From assembly GCF_017353255.1 (NCBI RefSeq), contig NZ_JAFMYU010000005.1:248001-312000 (forward strand): a DNA stretch of 64,000 nt, given 5' to 3'. Positions 16,544 to 24,976 of this stretch are shown piece by piece. Numbering within the stretch: the first letter of the stretch is position 1; every line of letters starts with the position of its first letter. This DNA is from Fibrella aquatilis (lineage in GTDB: Bacteria > Bacteroidota > Bacteroidia > Cytophagales > Spirosomataceae). The notes under the pieces are model-generated. The model saw nothing but the letters and a program-made list of their open reading frames with translations, was not told where the DNA came from and made no database searches. A program made the translations under genes and the position numbers.

Positions 16544-17281
16544 TTAGGGTGTCGTCTTTGTGAGTTGTTGCATATCACCAACAACAAACGTGTGCTTACC
16601 TTTTGCAGCAATCTTTGTGATCATCTCCATCATCTGAAAAAAGCGAATGTTGGTATCATCTTTCATGAGGTCAGCCGCATTCTTCAGTGCCCGTGACGTA
16701 GCCACCACCGTGCGGGCGTTTTCGAGGTCAGCCTTGGCGCGGATCTTGGCCTCCAGTTGTCGGGCAAATAGGTCCTGAATAGCTTTCGGAAACGTTAAAT
16801 CACGCAGGTCGATCTGCTCAACAACGATGCCTAAACCACGCACCGAGTTCTGAACGTCGGTTAGCTCAAAATCAACGAGTTCGGCCCGTTTTTCATTCAT
16901 TACTTCGCTTTCCAATGCTGCAATCCGGTTGCGGACAGGTACCTGACAAATGGCGGCAAGCTGGGCTTCCAGATGGTGTACTGTCTGGTCAACAGTATGC
17001 TGGAAATCATGGTGAGACAGAAAAATCAGTCCGTCGGCAATATGGTAGCGGATCGTATAGGAAAAACGCAGGGCTATGTTGTCTTTCGATAGCACTTCCT
17101 GGTTCGTTATCGTAATCAGTTTACTGACCGTGGGTACGGTAACCATAAACGTACGATTACGCCAATCGCTGATCTCGTGTCGGCCGGCGGGCAAGGCCTG
17201 CTTAAATACGTTGTTACGATAAAGATACCCTGCCTGATTTGGCCTGACCTGATATGTCTTTTTCAGCGAGAATAAACTCAT
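16544..17281 (-). CDS. SPFH/Band-7 (slipin-like) protein
   Basis: About 245 residues from MSLFSLKKTYQVRPNQ. The Band-7 domain covers most of it: GYLYRNNVFKQALPAGRHE, DNIALRFSYTIRYHIADG, NRIAALESEVMN, and the coiled-coil part LFARQLEAKIRAKADLENARTV. Unlike typical slipins there is no clear N-terminal membrane hairpin, so membrane attachment may be indirect. The open frame extends upstream to 17494, but that extension runs through a highly structured non-coding-looking region and has no family similarity; the ATG at 17281 gives the expected N-terminus. It stands alone, with the hydroxyacid dehydrogenase ending 312 bp upstream. Confidence 0.8.
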   Translation of the reverse strand: MSLFSLKKTYQVRPNQAGYLYRNNVFKQALPAGRHEISDWRNRTFMVTVPTVSKLITITNQEVLSKDNIALRFSYTIRYHIADGLIFLSHHDFQHTVDQTVHHLEAQLAAICQVPVRNRIAALESEVMNEKRAELVDFELTDVQNSVRGLGIVVEQIDLRDLTFPKAIQDLFARQLEAKIRAKADLENARTVVATSRALKNAADLMKDDTNIRFFQMMEMITKIAAKGKHTFVVGDMQQLTKTTP

Positions 17282-17319
17282 GGTAAGCTGGAGTTGATGA
17301 TAGAAAAAGAAATGAAGGA

Positions 17320-17545
17320 CACCCAAATCGGGGGAGTGCAACGTAAGCCCGACCAATGGCCGGGCGGTATCTGCTGCCCTGCAAACCCGAACCAGGTTAA
17401 GTGTTGCCACTTGGTCCTTCACTTCATCCAGTTGTCTTCCGACGGTACGACCAGTGTACTTGAGGAATCGAACCTCTGGAACTTGCCTCCGCAATACCCT
17501 GCTCTATGGCAAGTTCCTGTTTGAAGCAGGTGGCGGTTGGAGCCT
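17320..17545 (-). ncRNA. Unidentified structured region (candidate RNA or leader of the Band-7 gene)
   Basis: The 312 bp between 17282 and 17593 has no credible gene but a series of stable hairpins. Examples: a perfect 10-bp stem GGAACTTGCC (17478-17487) with GGCAAGTTCC (17508-17517); on the minus strand GAGG-TTCGATT-CCTC just beside it, which looks like a tRNA T-arm; AAGTG-GCAA-CACTT with a GNRA-type loop near 17400; and GCCCGGCC-ATT-GGTCGGGC near 17340. I tested it against tRNA, tmRNA, SRP RNA, RNase P RNA and TPP riboswitch signatures by eye and none fits. It is on the same strand as, and about 40-260 nt upstream of, the Band-7 start, so it may be a cis-acting leader or a separate RNA. The strand is a guess. 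Confidence 0.35.
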
Positions 17546-17593
17546 CAACGTTCCAACATTCGGAAAAGTTTTGACGAGAGCAACTGGCAAAAA

Positions 17594-18511
17594 CTAATAA
17601 CCGCGTTCCAGATCTACTTGATTATCAGGTGTTTCGCCGCGAATAAACTGGCCGAAACTGTGAATGAACTGCGCCACTTTGCCCTCATCTTCACCGCGTT
17701 GCCCCCCGGCCGTATGCTGCGTGAGCAGGACGTTGGGCATGGCCCAAAGCGAATTGTCAGCAGGCAAAGGTTCCTGTGCCGTTACGTCCAGCGCCGCCCC
17801 GCCGAGGTGGCCATTCTGCAAAGCGGCAATCAGCGCGGCCTCGTCTACAGTGTTGCCGCGACCCACGTTGGCAAAAAAACTACCTGGTTTCATGGCTGCA
17901 ATCACCTCTGCCGACACAAACCCATCGACCGAGCCGGGGAGGGTGTTGATGAGTAAATCGGTGGTGGGTAGAGCGGCTAGCAGGTCGTCCGGGCTGTGTA
18001 GATTGGCAGCGGGATTCGTACGGGCCAACAAGCTTATCTGGCACTGAAAACCACTCAGAATAGACCGCACGGCCTGCCCAATGGTGCCTGCCCCCAGGAT
18101 CACTACCCGTTGTCGGTGCAGGGTGTGCATGGTGTAGCGCAACGGCACACCGATCCAGTTTTTTGCCCGCTGTTGCACAGCCAGTTCATCAAGGCGGCGG
18201 TAGAGCGCCAGTACGGCCCCTACAATGGTTTCGGCGCAGGGCCAGGCGAAAAAATCGCCCATGTTGCAAACGGGAATAGCCAGCTTTATGCCCGCATACT
18301 TATCGAAACCGGCTGAGTCTAACTGCCAGAACCTGAGGTTGCTAAGTGCTCGAACCTGCTCCGTAGGTGGGTTGCCCATGAGCACGGCCACGTCTGCCGG
18401 TGGGGCGGGCGTAGCGGCGCTGCGGAAAGTCAGGGTGTGGTCATTGCCGATTCGCTGACGGAGAACGGCCTGATTGCTTTCGTTGAGTGATGTGTAAATG
18501 AAGATCTTCAT
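17594..18511 (-). CDS. D-2-hydroxyacid dehydrogenase (NAD-binding)
   Basis: About 305 residues from MKIFIYTSLNESNQ. The Rossmann signature VVILGAGTIGQAV is in the middle, and the catalytic triad follows family order: Arg in NVGRGNTVD, Glu in DVTAQEPLP and His in LLTQHTAGG. It would reduce a 2-keto acid or glyoxylate/hydroxypyruvate-type substrate with NAD(P)H in the cytoplasm; the exact substrate cannot be read. An ATG 8 codons earlier (18535) is possible, but MKIFIYT gives the usual start. It lies 20 bp after the Rid-family gene, so the two form a likely operon. Confidence 0.85.
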   Translation of the reverse strand: MKIFIYTSLNESNQAVLRQRIGNDHTLTFRSAATPAPPADVAVLMGNPPTEQVRALSNLRFWQLDSAGFDKYAGIKLAIPVCNMGDFFAWPCAETIVGAVLALYRRLDELAVQQRAKNWIGVPLRYTMHTLHRQRVVILGAGTIGQAVRSILSGFQCQISLLARTNPAANLHSPDDLLAALPTTDLLINTLPGSVDGFVSAEVIAAMKPGSFFANVGRGNTVDEAALIAALQNGHLGGAALDVTAQEPLPADNSLWAMPNVLLTQHTAGGQRGEDEGKVAQFIHSFGQFIRGETPDNQVDLERGY

Positions 18512-18531
18512 AAGAATGAAGGCGGAACGCG

Positions 18532-18927
18532 TCATCCGCGTCCCCCATCAACAATGGCTGTGAATTCGATTTCGATGAGGTATTCGGGGCTGATGAGTGC
18601 GCTGATCTGGTAGATGCTGGTGGTCGGTTTGATTTCGCCGAAAACAGCGCCGTGAGCTTTGGCAATTTCCTGCCAGCGCGACACGTCGGTGGTAAACATG
18701 CGGGTGCGGACTACGTCGCTCATAGACGCACCCAGACCTGCCAGCACGTTGGCAATACGGTCGAGGATATTTTTGGTTTGGGCGTAGATGTCATCGGCCT
18801 TCACGGTCTCACCATCCACGATGGCTACCGTACCCGACACTTCAATGACATTGCCAATTTTGACGGCTCGGCAGTAGCCCATTTTATCTTCCCAGGGTGA
18901 GCCGGAAAGTACGTTTTGTCTAGACAT
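18532..18927 (-). CDS. Rid-family protein (YjgF/YER057c/UK114)
   Basis: A 131-residue Rid-family protein: NVIEVSGTVAIVDGE, NILDRIANVLAGLGASM, DVVRTRMFTTDVSRWQ and the C-terminal LIEIEFTAIV. Trimeric RidA enzymes hydrolyse reactive enamine/imine intermediates and need an Arg just before the final strand (ARLPKD in E. coli). Here that place reads SALISPEY, so the Arg seems to be absent, which suggests a non-RidA subfamily with another activity. It is upstream of the hydroxyacid dehydrogenase in an apparent operon. Confidence 0.85.
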   Translation of the reverse strand: MSRQNVLSGSPWEDKMGYCRAVKIGNVIEVSGTVAIVDGETVKADDIYAQTKNILDRIANVLAGLGASMSDVVRTRMFTTDVSRWQEIAKAHGAVFGEIKPTTSIYQISALISPEYLIEIEFTAIVDGGRG

Positions 18928-18930
18928 AGG

Positions 18931-18984
18931 GAGTTTACAGTTTACGGTCTTCTGTTGCTTCGCGTCTGCAAGCTACTACAGGTG
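18931..18984. repeat. Imperfect inverted repeat at the end of the membrane-protein gene
   Basis: GAGTTTACAG (18931-18940) and GTCTTCTGTTGCTTC (18947-18961) face GAAGCGACAGAAGAC and TGTAAACTC further right (ending near 19008), with one short insertion between arm segments. It overlaps the last codons of the membrane-protein gene and stands just upstream of the Rid gene, so it may act as a terminator or attenuator between them. Confidence 0.55.
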
Positions 18985-20003
18985 AAGCGACAGAAGACTG
19001 TAAACTCTGTTCTATCGTCAACGAACAGTGAAACCTGCTTCACCGTGCGGCTAAGGCCATACATACCCGTCACAACCACTGGTTCACGGAGGGTAATAAG
19101 CACGTTTGGGGCCGTAAGTAGCGACGCGTTGAGCAAGCCTGGTTGTTTGGCAGGCTTTTCTGAGATTGGCGTTATAGCTATTATGCTGGTGCGGGCAATG
19201 ATGACCTGCCAGCGTATGTCCAGGCGCAGGTGCAGGGCCGTTTCAGTACAGAAAGAAGGCCGTTTCCGAATGGCGTTGATGATAGCCAGAACAATCAGGC
19301 AGCTATAAAGGCTCGCCAATGTAGCCCAAAACGCTACCGTGGGCCACCAGTGCGCCAGCACAACATGCATGGCTGCGGCTTCAATCAACCCCACGCTCAG
19401 CAGCCCAGCTAGTAGGGCCACCTGTCCCGATTCACGGTGGGTAGTGATGGCCGTGGCGCCTGTCGGCAAATTGGCGGGTTTACGCCAGTTGAATAGCGCG
19501 TAGTACATCACCTGCCCTTCCGACAAGATAATGACAGCTGCGTTTTCGCCAAAAACAGTAGCGAAAGCCCCCAGTATGGCCATTTCAATGCCGTGGGTAG
19601 GACGCAGAGCACGATACGTCTGCCGGATGGTGCGTATACGTAAAACCGTCATTACCAGTAAACACCCCTCCAGTAATCCAGCCAGTATTGGCAGACTTAG
19701 CTCTGGGGTGGGCGGCGTGGTAGGTAAGATAAACAACGCCACTCGCAACATAGCCAGTGCAACCAATATTGTTCGGCTGGAGGGTAAACGCAGCGGACGG
19801 GCTACCAAGCCGTAGAAAAGCAGCGTAACCACCACCGTACAGTCGAATAAAATGCCGAAGGACAGTAGCGAGGGATGCTGGCTGAAAACGGTTGATCGGG
19901 CAAGCGCCATCTCAACGCCGATCAGGCAGGCCGTCAGTAAAGCAAAGATGGTGGTTCGATGAACGCCGGAATAGGTTATGATCATGGCCTTTTTATGACC
20001 CAA
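18942..20003 (-). CDS. Polytopic membrane protein, unknown function
   Basis: A 353-residue protein with about eight hydrophobic segments in the first 265 residues (for example TIFALLTACLIGVEMAL, LFDCTVVVTLLFYGLV, TILVALAMLRVALFIL, VALLAGLLSVGLIEAAAM, ASLYSCLIVLAIINAI). The C-terminal 90 residues are soluble, and the last part runs into an inverted repeat, so the natural C-terminus may have been altered. No family recognised. It is the first gene of a minus-strand series with the Rid and hydroxyacid dehydrogenase genes. Confidence 0.65.
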   Translation of the reverse strand: MGHKKAMIITYSGVHRTTIFALLTACLIGVEMALARSTVFSQHPSLLSFGILFDCTVVVTLLFYGLVARPLRLPSSRTILVALAMLRVALFILPTTPPTPELSLPILAGLLEGCLLVMTVLRIRTIRQTYRALRPTHGIEMAILGAFATVFGENAAVIILSEGQVMYYALFNWRKPANLPTGATAITTHRESGQVALLAGLLSVGLIEAAAMHVVLAHWWPTVAFWATLASLYSCLIVLAIINAIRKRPSFCTETALHLRLDIRWQVIIARTSIIAITPISEKPAKQPGLLNASLLTAPNVLITLREPVVVTGMYGLSRTVKQVSLFVDDRTEFTVFCRFTCSSLQTRSNRRP

Positions 20004-20136
20004 TCGGGCTACCAGCTAAGATAACTAATCAGAAAGGGTAAGGAAATTCATTCCCTGACTTACAGCTACACAACGGCAAAAAAATTCCTGAACAAAAGAG
20101 GCAGATGAGCACTTTTGCCAAATGTAATCTCCAGCC

Positions 20137-21426
20137 ATGCAGACAGCCGCTAGTCCCTCGCTTGCGCCGGGCGACACCCCACTGGGCCGGGGCATTAAAC
20201 TCATCGGGATTGGTAAGTATGGTAGTAAGCCCCTACCGCCTGATTTGCTGGAAGAATGCCGCGCTGTGTTGCTATCCGGCAATGGTGACTTACTTCAAGT
20301 TGGGGCCTTCATTGGGGCACTGCTAACCAAAGGCCCTACCGAGGCCGAACGTACGCTGGAGACTTGCTTTGGCCGCGACGCTTTTTCGCACCCCACGTTT
20401 CTGGTCAATAAACTCTGCCCTACCCTGCCGCTTATGTTGATGCCCGTTGCCACCAAACTCATCCGGGGGCATCATTTGCAAATCAGCGAGGCCCGGCAAC
20501 TGGGCGACTACCTCTTTGGCGAACAGAACCGCGAAACCGACTGCGACACGTTTCGGGGGCTGGCGGTGAGCATCATGCGCGTACGGCACGAATCGAACGA
20601 CGAATATCAGGGGCTGTATCAGGCGGCGATGGCTACGCTGGCACCTGGTTTTCAGAAAGTACCGCCCGTGGCTGACCAACCCATCGTGCAACTAGCCGAA
20701 CCGTTTGACGGGGTTGACCATTCGTACCTGATTACCCCGTTGCTGGCCCATTTTTTTCAGCAACGAAACTACCAGCCGCTGGCGATGGTGGGGCGCACAC
20801 CGGGACCAAAACAAACCCTCAACGCCTACGATCTATACATGCACCTGGGCTGTTCGTTTCTGCAAAGCGGGCATGAATTGACCGAACCGCTCACGCCCTA
20901 CGGTTGGGTACTGGACCAAAAAGCCCTTTCGCCCGCGCTGGATAGGTGGGTAGACCGGCGGCGGGTGCTGCTAAAACGCCCATTCTTGTCGACGCTGGAA
21001 AAAGTGCTCAACCCGGCCCGCGCCCAGATTCTGGTGACGTCGGTATTTCATATTACCTACCAGATGAAAATGGCTGAACTGGCGCTGATGGCGGGTTTCG
21101 ACGGGGCCATCGTGTTGAAACGGGGGCTGGAAGGGTCATTGGCACCAGCTACTTCGCGGGCCACGGGGGTGCTCTGTGCCGTGCGCACCAAAACCAACCA
21201 CCTGGCGTTCCAAAATTTCGACGCCGACCGACCTTATTTCGCCCAGTTCCATACCGCTACCGATGCCGAGGTAGTGCAGCCACAGGCCGGTGACAACGCC
21301 CGGTTAGTACGTAAGTATCTGTCTGAAAGCCAGACCAATGACGCTGAGTTTGACAATCGGGTTTACTTTGCTCAAGCTCTATACGGCCGCGGCCTCGATT
21401 GGATCGAGGAGCAAATAAAGAAATGA
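20137..21426 (+). CDS. Glycosyltransferase family 3 / TrpD2 (YbiB)-like protein
   Basis: A 429-residue homologue of anthranilate phosphoribosyltransferase-like TrpD2 proteins. Visible: N-terminal helical domain (LLSGNGDLLQVGAFIGALLTKG), RPFLSTLEKVLNPARAQ, and VLKRGLEGSLAPA near residue 330. The TrpD glycine motif for PRPP (GTGGD type) is not evident, which matches TrpD2/YbiB proteins; those bind nucleic acid rather than acting in tryptophan synthesis. No trp genes are nearby. The last codons lie inside the arm of a 36-bp inverted repeat shared with the convergent LysM gene. Confidence 0.75.
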   Translation: MQTAASPSLAPGDTPLGRGIKLIGIGKYGSKPLPPDLLEECRAVLLSGNGDLLQVGAFIGALLTKGPTEAERTLETCFGRDAFSHPTFLVNKLCPTLPLMLMPVATKLIRGHHLQISEARQLGDYLFGEQNRETDCDTFRGLAVSIMRVRHESNDEYQGLYQAAMATLAPGFQKVPPVADQPIVQLAEPFDGVDHSYLITPLLAHFFQQRNYQPLAMVGRTPGPKQTLNAYDLYMHLGCSFLQSGHELTEPLTPYGWVLDQKALSPALDRWVDRRRVLLKRPFLSTLEKVLNPARAQILVTSVFHITYQMKMAELALMAGFDGAIVLKRGLEGSLAPATSRATGVLCAVRTKTNHLAFQNFDADRPYFAQFHTATDAEVVQPQAGDNARLVRKYLSESQTNDAEFDNRVYFAQALYGRGLDWIEEQIKK

Positions 21427-21520
21427 GTGACGGTCCGACGCATCGGTGAGCGATTGAGTGAATGTGCGAAGCGCTCCAGGCTATTCGCTCACCGATGCGT
21501 CGGACCGTCACTCATTTCTT
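21418..21520. terminator. Perfect 36-bp inverted repeat between convergent genes
   Basis: Arm 21418-21453 (begins AAGAAATGAGTGACGGTCC) is the exact reverse complement of 21485-21520, with a 31-nt loop. Both convergent coding sequences end inside it: the TGA of the TrpD2-like gene (21424-21426) and the stop of the LysM gene (21512-21514). Each protein therefore ends in IKK. A bidirectional terminator is the likely role, although the stem is far longer than needed and lacks long U tracts. Confidence 0.8.
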
Positions 21521-23641
21521 AATAAGTATCCGCTGGCCGATTTCAATCGTGTAGTTGCTGAGGTTGTTCCAGCGCATTACGTCAGGTACGCTCACTTTAT
21601 TGATGAGGGCTACGCGGTAAACAGTCTGGCCTGCCTGCACGATATGGTAGTAGGAGTTGCCATTGACTTTTGGCGTTTCAACCCTGGCTTCATTGACCAG
21701 CCGCTGGCCAGCCGTTGGTTTGCTGGTGGTTGTGGGGCGAACGGGAGTACTTTTGGCCAACACCCCAGCTGAGGCTGTCGAGGCTGAAGCGGGTGTCGGC
21801 ATAACGGGCCGTTTGTCTACATCCACAACCGACTCAGCATATTCGCGGCTTTTTGGGGCGGGGCTTGTTGGGGTAGTTGGCCGACGGGCTGAGCCGACCG
21901 GCGGAGACACCGGCGTTCCTGCCACCCGCGGTGGAGTAGTAGTGCTGGCGCTGGTAGCGGGGGTGGATATAGCCGCGGGTTCAGCGCCCACCACCAGTTG
22001 CTGGCCCACCACCAGCGGTTTACTGAGTTGCCAGTTATTGAGTTTCAATAACTCAGGTACGGTAAGCCGGTACCGTTGCGCAATAATCGTGAAGGTGTCG
22101 CCGGGGCGTACCTCGTGCAAAAATGTGCCCTTCACCGGCTCGGTTTCTTCTACCGACAGCACCGTAGACACAGGCTGAGGGGCTGCAGCAGCGTACTTCA
22201 GTGAATCGGGACGGGCCAACGCTACGGTTGAATGTGAGTCAGGCATGTCGATCTGGGTTTCGTCGTCCTCACGGCTGAGGCCCCGCTGGGCTACGCTGGG
22301 TTCTGGTTCGGGCAACAGATCGGGCATTTTGCGGTATTCAATGGGCTGACTGGACGGCCGCTTCTTTTGCATCCACAGAATCCGCCCCGACTGTACGCGC
22401 TGGTTGGGTTCCATGTTGTTGAAATGCAACAGGTTTTGCAGCCGCACCCCGTAGACCGACGACACGTCGCGCATGGACTGGCCATATTGGACCACGTGGA
22501 AGGGTATTTTGGCTTTTTTTGCTTTGCGCTCCAGGTAGTAAATCTCGCCGGGCCGCACGGGATCACGCTCATTCAGGTCGTTATAATCCAGAAATGATTT
22601 AACCGAAATATTGCCGTAATAAGCCAGTGTGACGGCATTGTCGCAGGGTTGAGCCTGAATACCACGCAGTTCATTGATCTCATAAAACTGGGCCGACACC
22701 CGGGTGAGGGCGTCGCGTGAGGTGGTAGCGGGCAGCTTTTTCAGAATAGGGAAACCCATGTCGGTCCGTTGCACAGCCTGCCCCGATTGCCCTAGTTGGT
22801 TAGCTTGTACCAGGCCGTTGAGTTGACTCTTAACGCCCAAAAACTCACCGGGCGTAAGCCGAACCAGCACCGGATAGGCCTTGTCGAGGGGAATAACGCG
22901 GCCCCGCAACCATTCGTTAAACGGCACAAACCGGCTTTGGTCAACGCCCAGTTCGCGGCCAATAGTAGACAGCGATTTGCCCCGGCTTTGGCGGTAATCG
23001 TAGAGCAAATAAGGCTCAATGGGCCGCACCAGCGGCGATTCACGCTCAAAAACGAGCTTACGGGCAATGGTGCCCCAAACGACCGCTGGCGCGTCGAGCG
23101 GGAGGGTATACTGAGTTGGCGAGACGGTGGCGGCATTGGCGGCAGCGCGGTAGCCAACGTACTGAAGCAACACGAGCATCCAGTTTGGTTGGGCAGCATG
23201 AAGCTGGGCTATTTCGGCCAGGGCGGCCTCTGACGTTGACGCCACGTTAAGCCGCTCATCAATCTGGTCATCTACGCGCAGGTTGAGGGCCTTGGCTTTG
23301 GTGGCGTTATCTACCTGCCAATACCCGCCACCGGGTTGGGTGAGGGGCAGACATAGATACCGGAAATCGTTGGGGACGTCATGCTCTTCCAGCAGCGGTT
23401 CCAGCACTGACTGCACATAGCGCATCTGCTCGAGCGAATTGCGCAGGGCTGTGCGGTCGGCGTAAAGACGGGCTACTTCCTGTTGTAAGCGTTGCTGCCC
23501 TGGCGTTGTTAAAACCACCGATATACCAGCAAATTCAAGTTCTGGTCCAATGACCGGAACCCCCTGAGCAATACCGTAAGCAGGCATAAGCCAGATGAAG
23601 AAGCAAACAATCTGGCAACAACGAATTGTAGACACGGGCAA
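21512..23641 (-). CDS. Exported LysM protein with degenerate MltD-like transglycosylase domain
   Basis: A 709-residue protein with a signal peptide (CFFIWLMPAYGIAQG). Residues about 70-230 align by eye with lytic transglycosylases of the MltD group (LEEHDVPNDFRYLCLPL, GYWQVDNATKAKALNLRV, DERLNVASTSEAALAEI). However, the LPLVES-type catalytic Glu is replaced (LPLTQPGGGYWQ), so the enzyme site looks dead. Three LysM domains follow: about 390-440 (FHVVQYGQSMRDVSSVYGV), 510-560 (LHEVRPGDTFTIIAQRYRL) and 660-709 (YHIVQAGQTVYRVALINKV). These are separated by Pro/Thr/Ala-rich linkers. Probably a cell-wall-binding protein of the envelope. Confidence 0.82.
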   Translation of the reverse strand: MPVSTIRCCQIVCFFIWLMPAYGIAQGVPVIGPELEFAGISVVLTTPGQQRLQQEVARLYADRTALRNSLEQMRYVQSVLEPLLEEHDVPNDFRYLCLPLTQPGGGYWQVDNATKAKALNLRVDDQIDERLNVASTSEAALAEIAQLHAAQPNWMLVLLQYVGYRAAANAATVSPTQYTLPLDAPAVVWGTIARKLVFERESPLVRPIEPYLLYDYRQSRGKSLSTIGRELGVDQSRFVPFNEWLRGRVIPLDKAYPVLVRLTPGEFLGVKSQLNGLVQANQLGQSGQAVQRTDMGFPILKKLPATTSRDALTRVSAQFYEINELRGIQAQPCDNAVTLAYYGNISVKSFLDYNDLNERDPVRPGEIYYLERKAKKAKIPFHVVQYGQSMRDVSSVYGVRLQNLLHFNNMEPNQRVQSGRILWMQKKRPSSQPIEYRKMPDLLPEPEPSVAQRGLSREDDETQIDMPDSHSTVALARPDSLKYAAAAPQPVSTVLSVEETEPVKGTFLHEVRPGDTFTIIAQRYRLTVPELLKLNNWQLSKPLVVGQQLVVGAEPAAISTPATSASTTTPPRVAGTPVSPPVGSARRPTTPTSPAPKSREYAESVVDVDKRPVMPTPASASTASAGVLAKSTPVRPTTTSKPTAGQRLVNEARVETPKVNGNSYYHIVQAGQTVYRVALINKVSVPDVMRWNNLSNYTIEIGQRILIKK

Positions 23642-23934
23642 TGCTGATGAATAAGGTGGCTGACGTAAGTATGGCTCATCAACCGACGTTTAAAGGTAAG
23701 CACTAAACAAGAATCACAAAGCCCACTGGCGCCTAAGGCGACAAGCGGGAAATATTTTGTTAGTAAACGGGGGGTTACTCCCCCGTTTACTAGTTATATA
23801 GTTTAGAGGGCAACGTGGTGTTTCTGTCATCCAAAGCCCTGCATTCTCCGTAATTTTTAGCAAATCCTTTGCTGAATGGCTTATTCTTGCAGCCTTGCAG
23901 CCATTTAGCATCATTCTGCAACCGCCCGCTATCT

Positions 23935-24951
23935 ATGTACCTCGACGCAAATCAGCCTCTTGAACTGCAAACCTACCTAATCAATAAAGGCTGGATTAGC
24001 CCTGATGAAACGCTGCTTTCGCTGACTAAACCCGGCGAAGGCAATATGAACTATACGCTTCGTGTGCAAACCAACGCCCGCTCGTTGATTGTCAAGCAGG
24101 CCCGGCCCTACGTTGAAAAATACCCAACCATTGCCGCTCCCGTTGAACGGGCTGTCATAGAAGGGCAGTTCTACCAGCGTGTGGGCTGTAACCCCATACT
24201 GACAGGCGCAATGCCCCAACTGCTGGGAGCCGACATCGACGAGTCGCTGCTGGTACTGGAGGACCTGGGCGAATCGAGCGATTTTACGCACCTCTACCAG
24301 GGTAGTACCAACGGACCCAACCATACGCTCAGCCTGGACGAGTTGCGGCAACTAGTGGCGTTTATTTCTCTGTTACACAATCAGTTCCGCGTGGCTCAAC
24401 CCGACCCGGCCTTTGCTAATCAGGCCATGCGAACCCTCAACGCCGAACATATTTTCAACTACCCTTTTCTAGCCGATAATGGCTTCGATCTGGATACTGT
24501 TCAGGCCGGTTTGCAGGCATTGGCTATGCCTTGCAAACAAGACGATGCACTGAAAAAGGCCATTGCTACGCTGGCTGAGCAGTATACGAGCAATAACCGT
24601 GCTGAATTCTACTCACTGTTGCATGGCGATTATTATCCGGGTAGCTGGCTACATACAAAGGCAGGTACGCGCATTATAGACCCTGAATTTTGTTTCTACG
24701 GCCCGCCCGAATTTGACCTGGGCGTGATGCTGGCACACCTGCACATGGCCCGGCAGCCCATGGCCGTGCTGGAGCAGGTGTTGCACCTGTATGACCGCCC
24801 CGATGGGTTCAATGACACCCTGCTGCATCAGTTTACGGGTGTCGAAATCATGCGCCGGCTGATTGGCCTGGCGCAGTTGCCGCTGAGTCTGTCGCTGGCT
24901 GAAAAAAAAGTACTACTGGCCAAAGCGGCCCAGCTGATTCATACGGCCTAA
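23935..24951 (+). CDS. Phosphotransferase-family small-molecule kinase, MtnK-like
   Basis: About 338 residues of the APH/choline-kinase-like fold. Visible: LIVKQARPYVEKYPTIAAP with the ATP-contact Lys, VERAVIEGQFYQRV (helix C Glu), LLVLEDLGESSDF (hinge), LLHGDYYPGSWL (catalytic loop with Asp) and IIDPEFCFYGPPEFDLGV (Mg-binding DPE). The KYPTIAAP and DPEFCFYGPPEFDLG pattern is that of methylthioribose kinase, which phosphorylates MTR in methionine salvage, but no other salvage genes are here. It lies 25 bp before an exported nucleoside hydrolase, so a sugar released from a nucleoside is another possible substrate. The frame is open from 23869, but MYLDANQPLE at 23935 is the better start. Confidence 0.75.
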   Translation: MYLDANQPLELQTYLINKGWISPDETLLSLTKPGEGNMNYTLRVQTNARSLIVKQARPYVEKYPTIAAPVERAVIEGQFYQRVGCNPILTGAMPQLLGADIDESLLVLEDLGESSDFTHLYQGSTNGPNHTLSLDELRQLVAFISLLHNQFRVAQPDPAFANQAMRTLNAEHIFNYPFLADNGFDLDTVQAGLQALAMPCKQDDALKKAIATLAEQYTSNNRAEFYSLLHGDYYPGSWLHTKAGTRIIDPEFCFYGPPEFDLGVMLAHLHMARQPMAVLEQVLHLYDRPDGFNDTLLHQFTGVEIMRRLIGLAQLPLSLSLAEKKVLLAKAAQLIHTA

Positions 24952-24976
24952 GGCCATTGTTTATATCTGTCAACGA

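Noticed and set aside
17320-17420. SRP RNA or TPP riboswitch
   Set aside because: The SRP GGAA tetraloop with its conserved internal loops, and the TPP CTGAGA and CTGATC-type blocks, are absent; only loose resemblance.
17282-17494. N-terminal extension of the Band-7 protein
   Set aside because: The 71 extra residues have no family similarity and overlap a strongly structured, non-coding-looking region; MSLFSLKK at 17281 is the natural start.
17440-17530. A tRNA gene on the minus strand, suggested by GAGG-TTCGATT-CCTC
   Set aside because: No matching 5' acceptor strand, D-arm or anticodon arm could be placed at the correct distances; only the T-arm-like hairpin is present.
20137-21426. Tryptophan-pathway TrpD
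   Set aside because: The PRPP-binding glycine motif is not evident and no trp genes are nearby; TrpD2/YbiB-like fits better.
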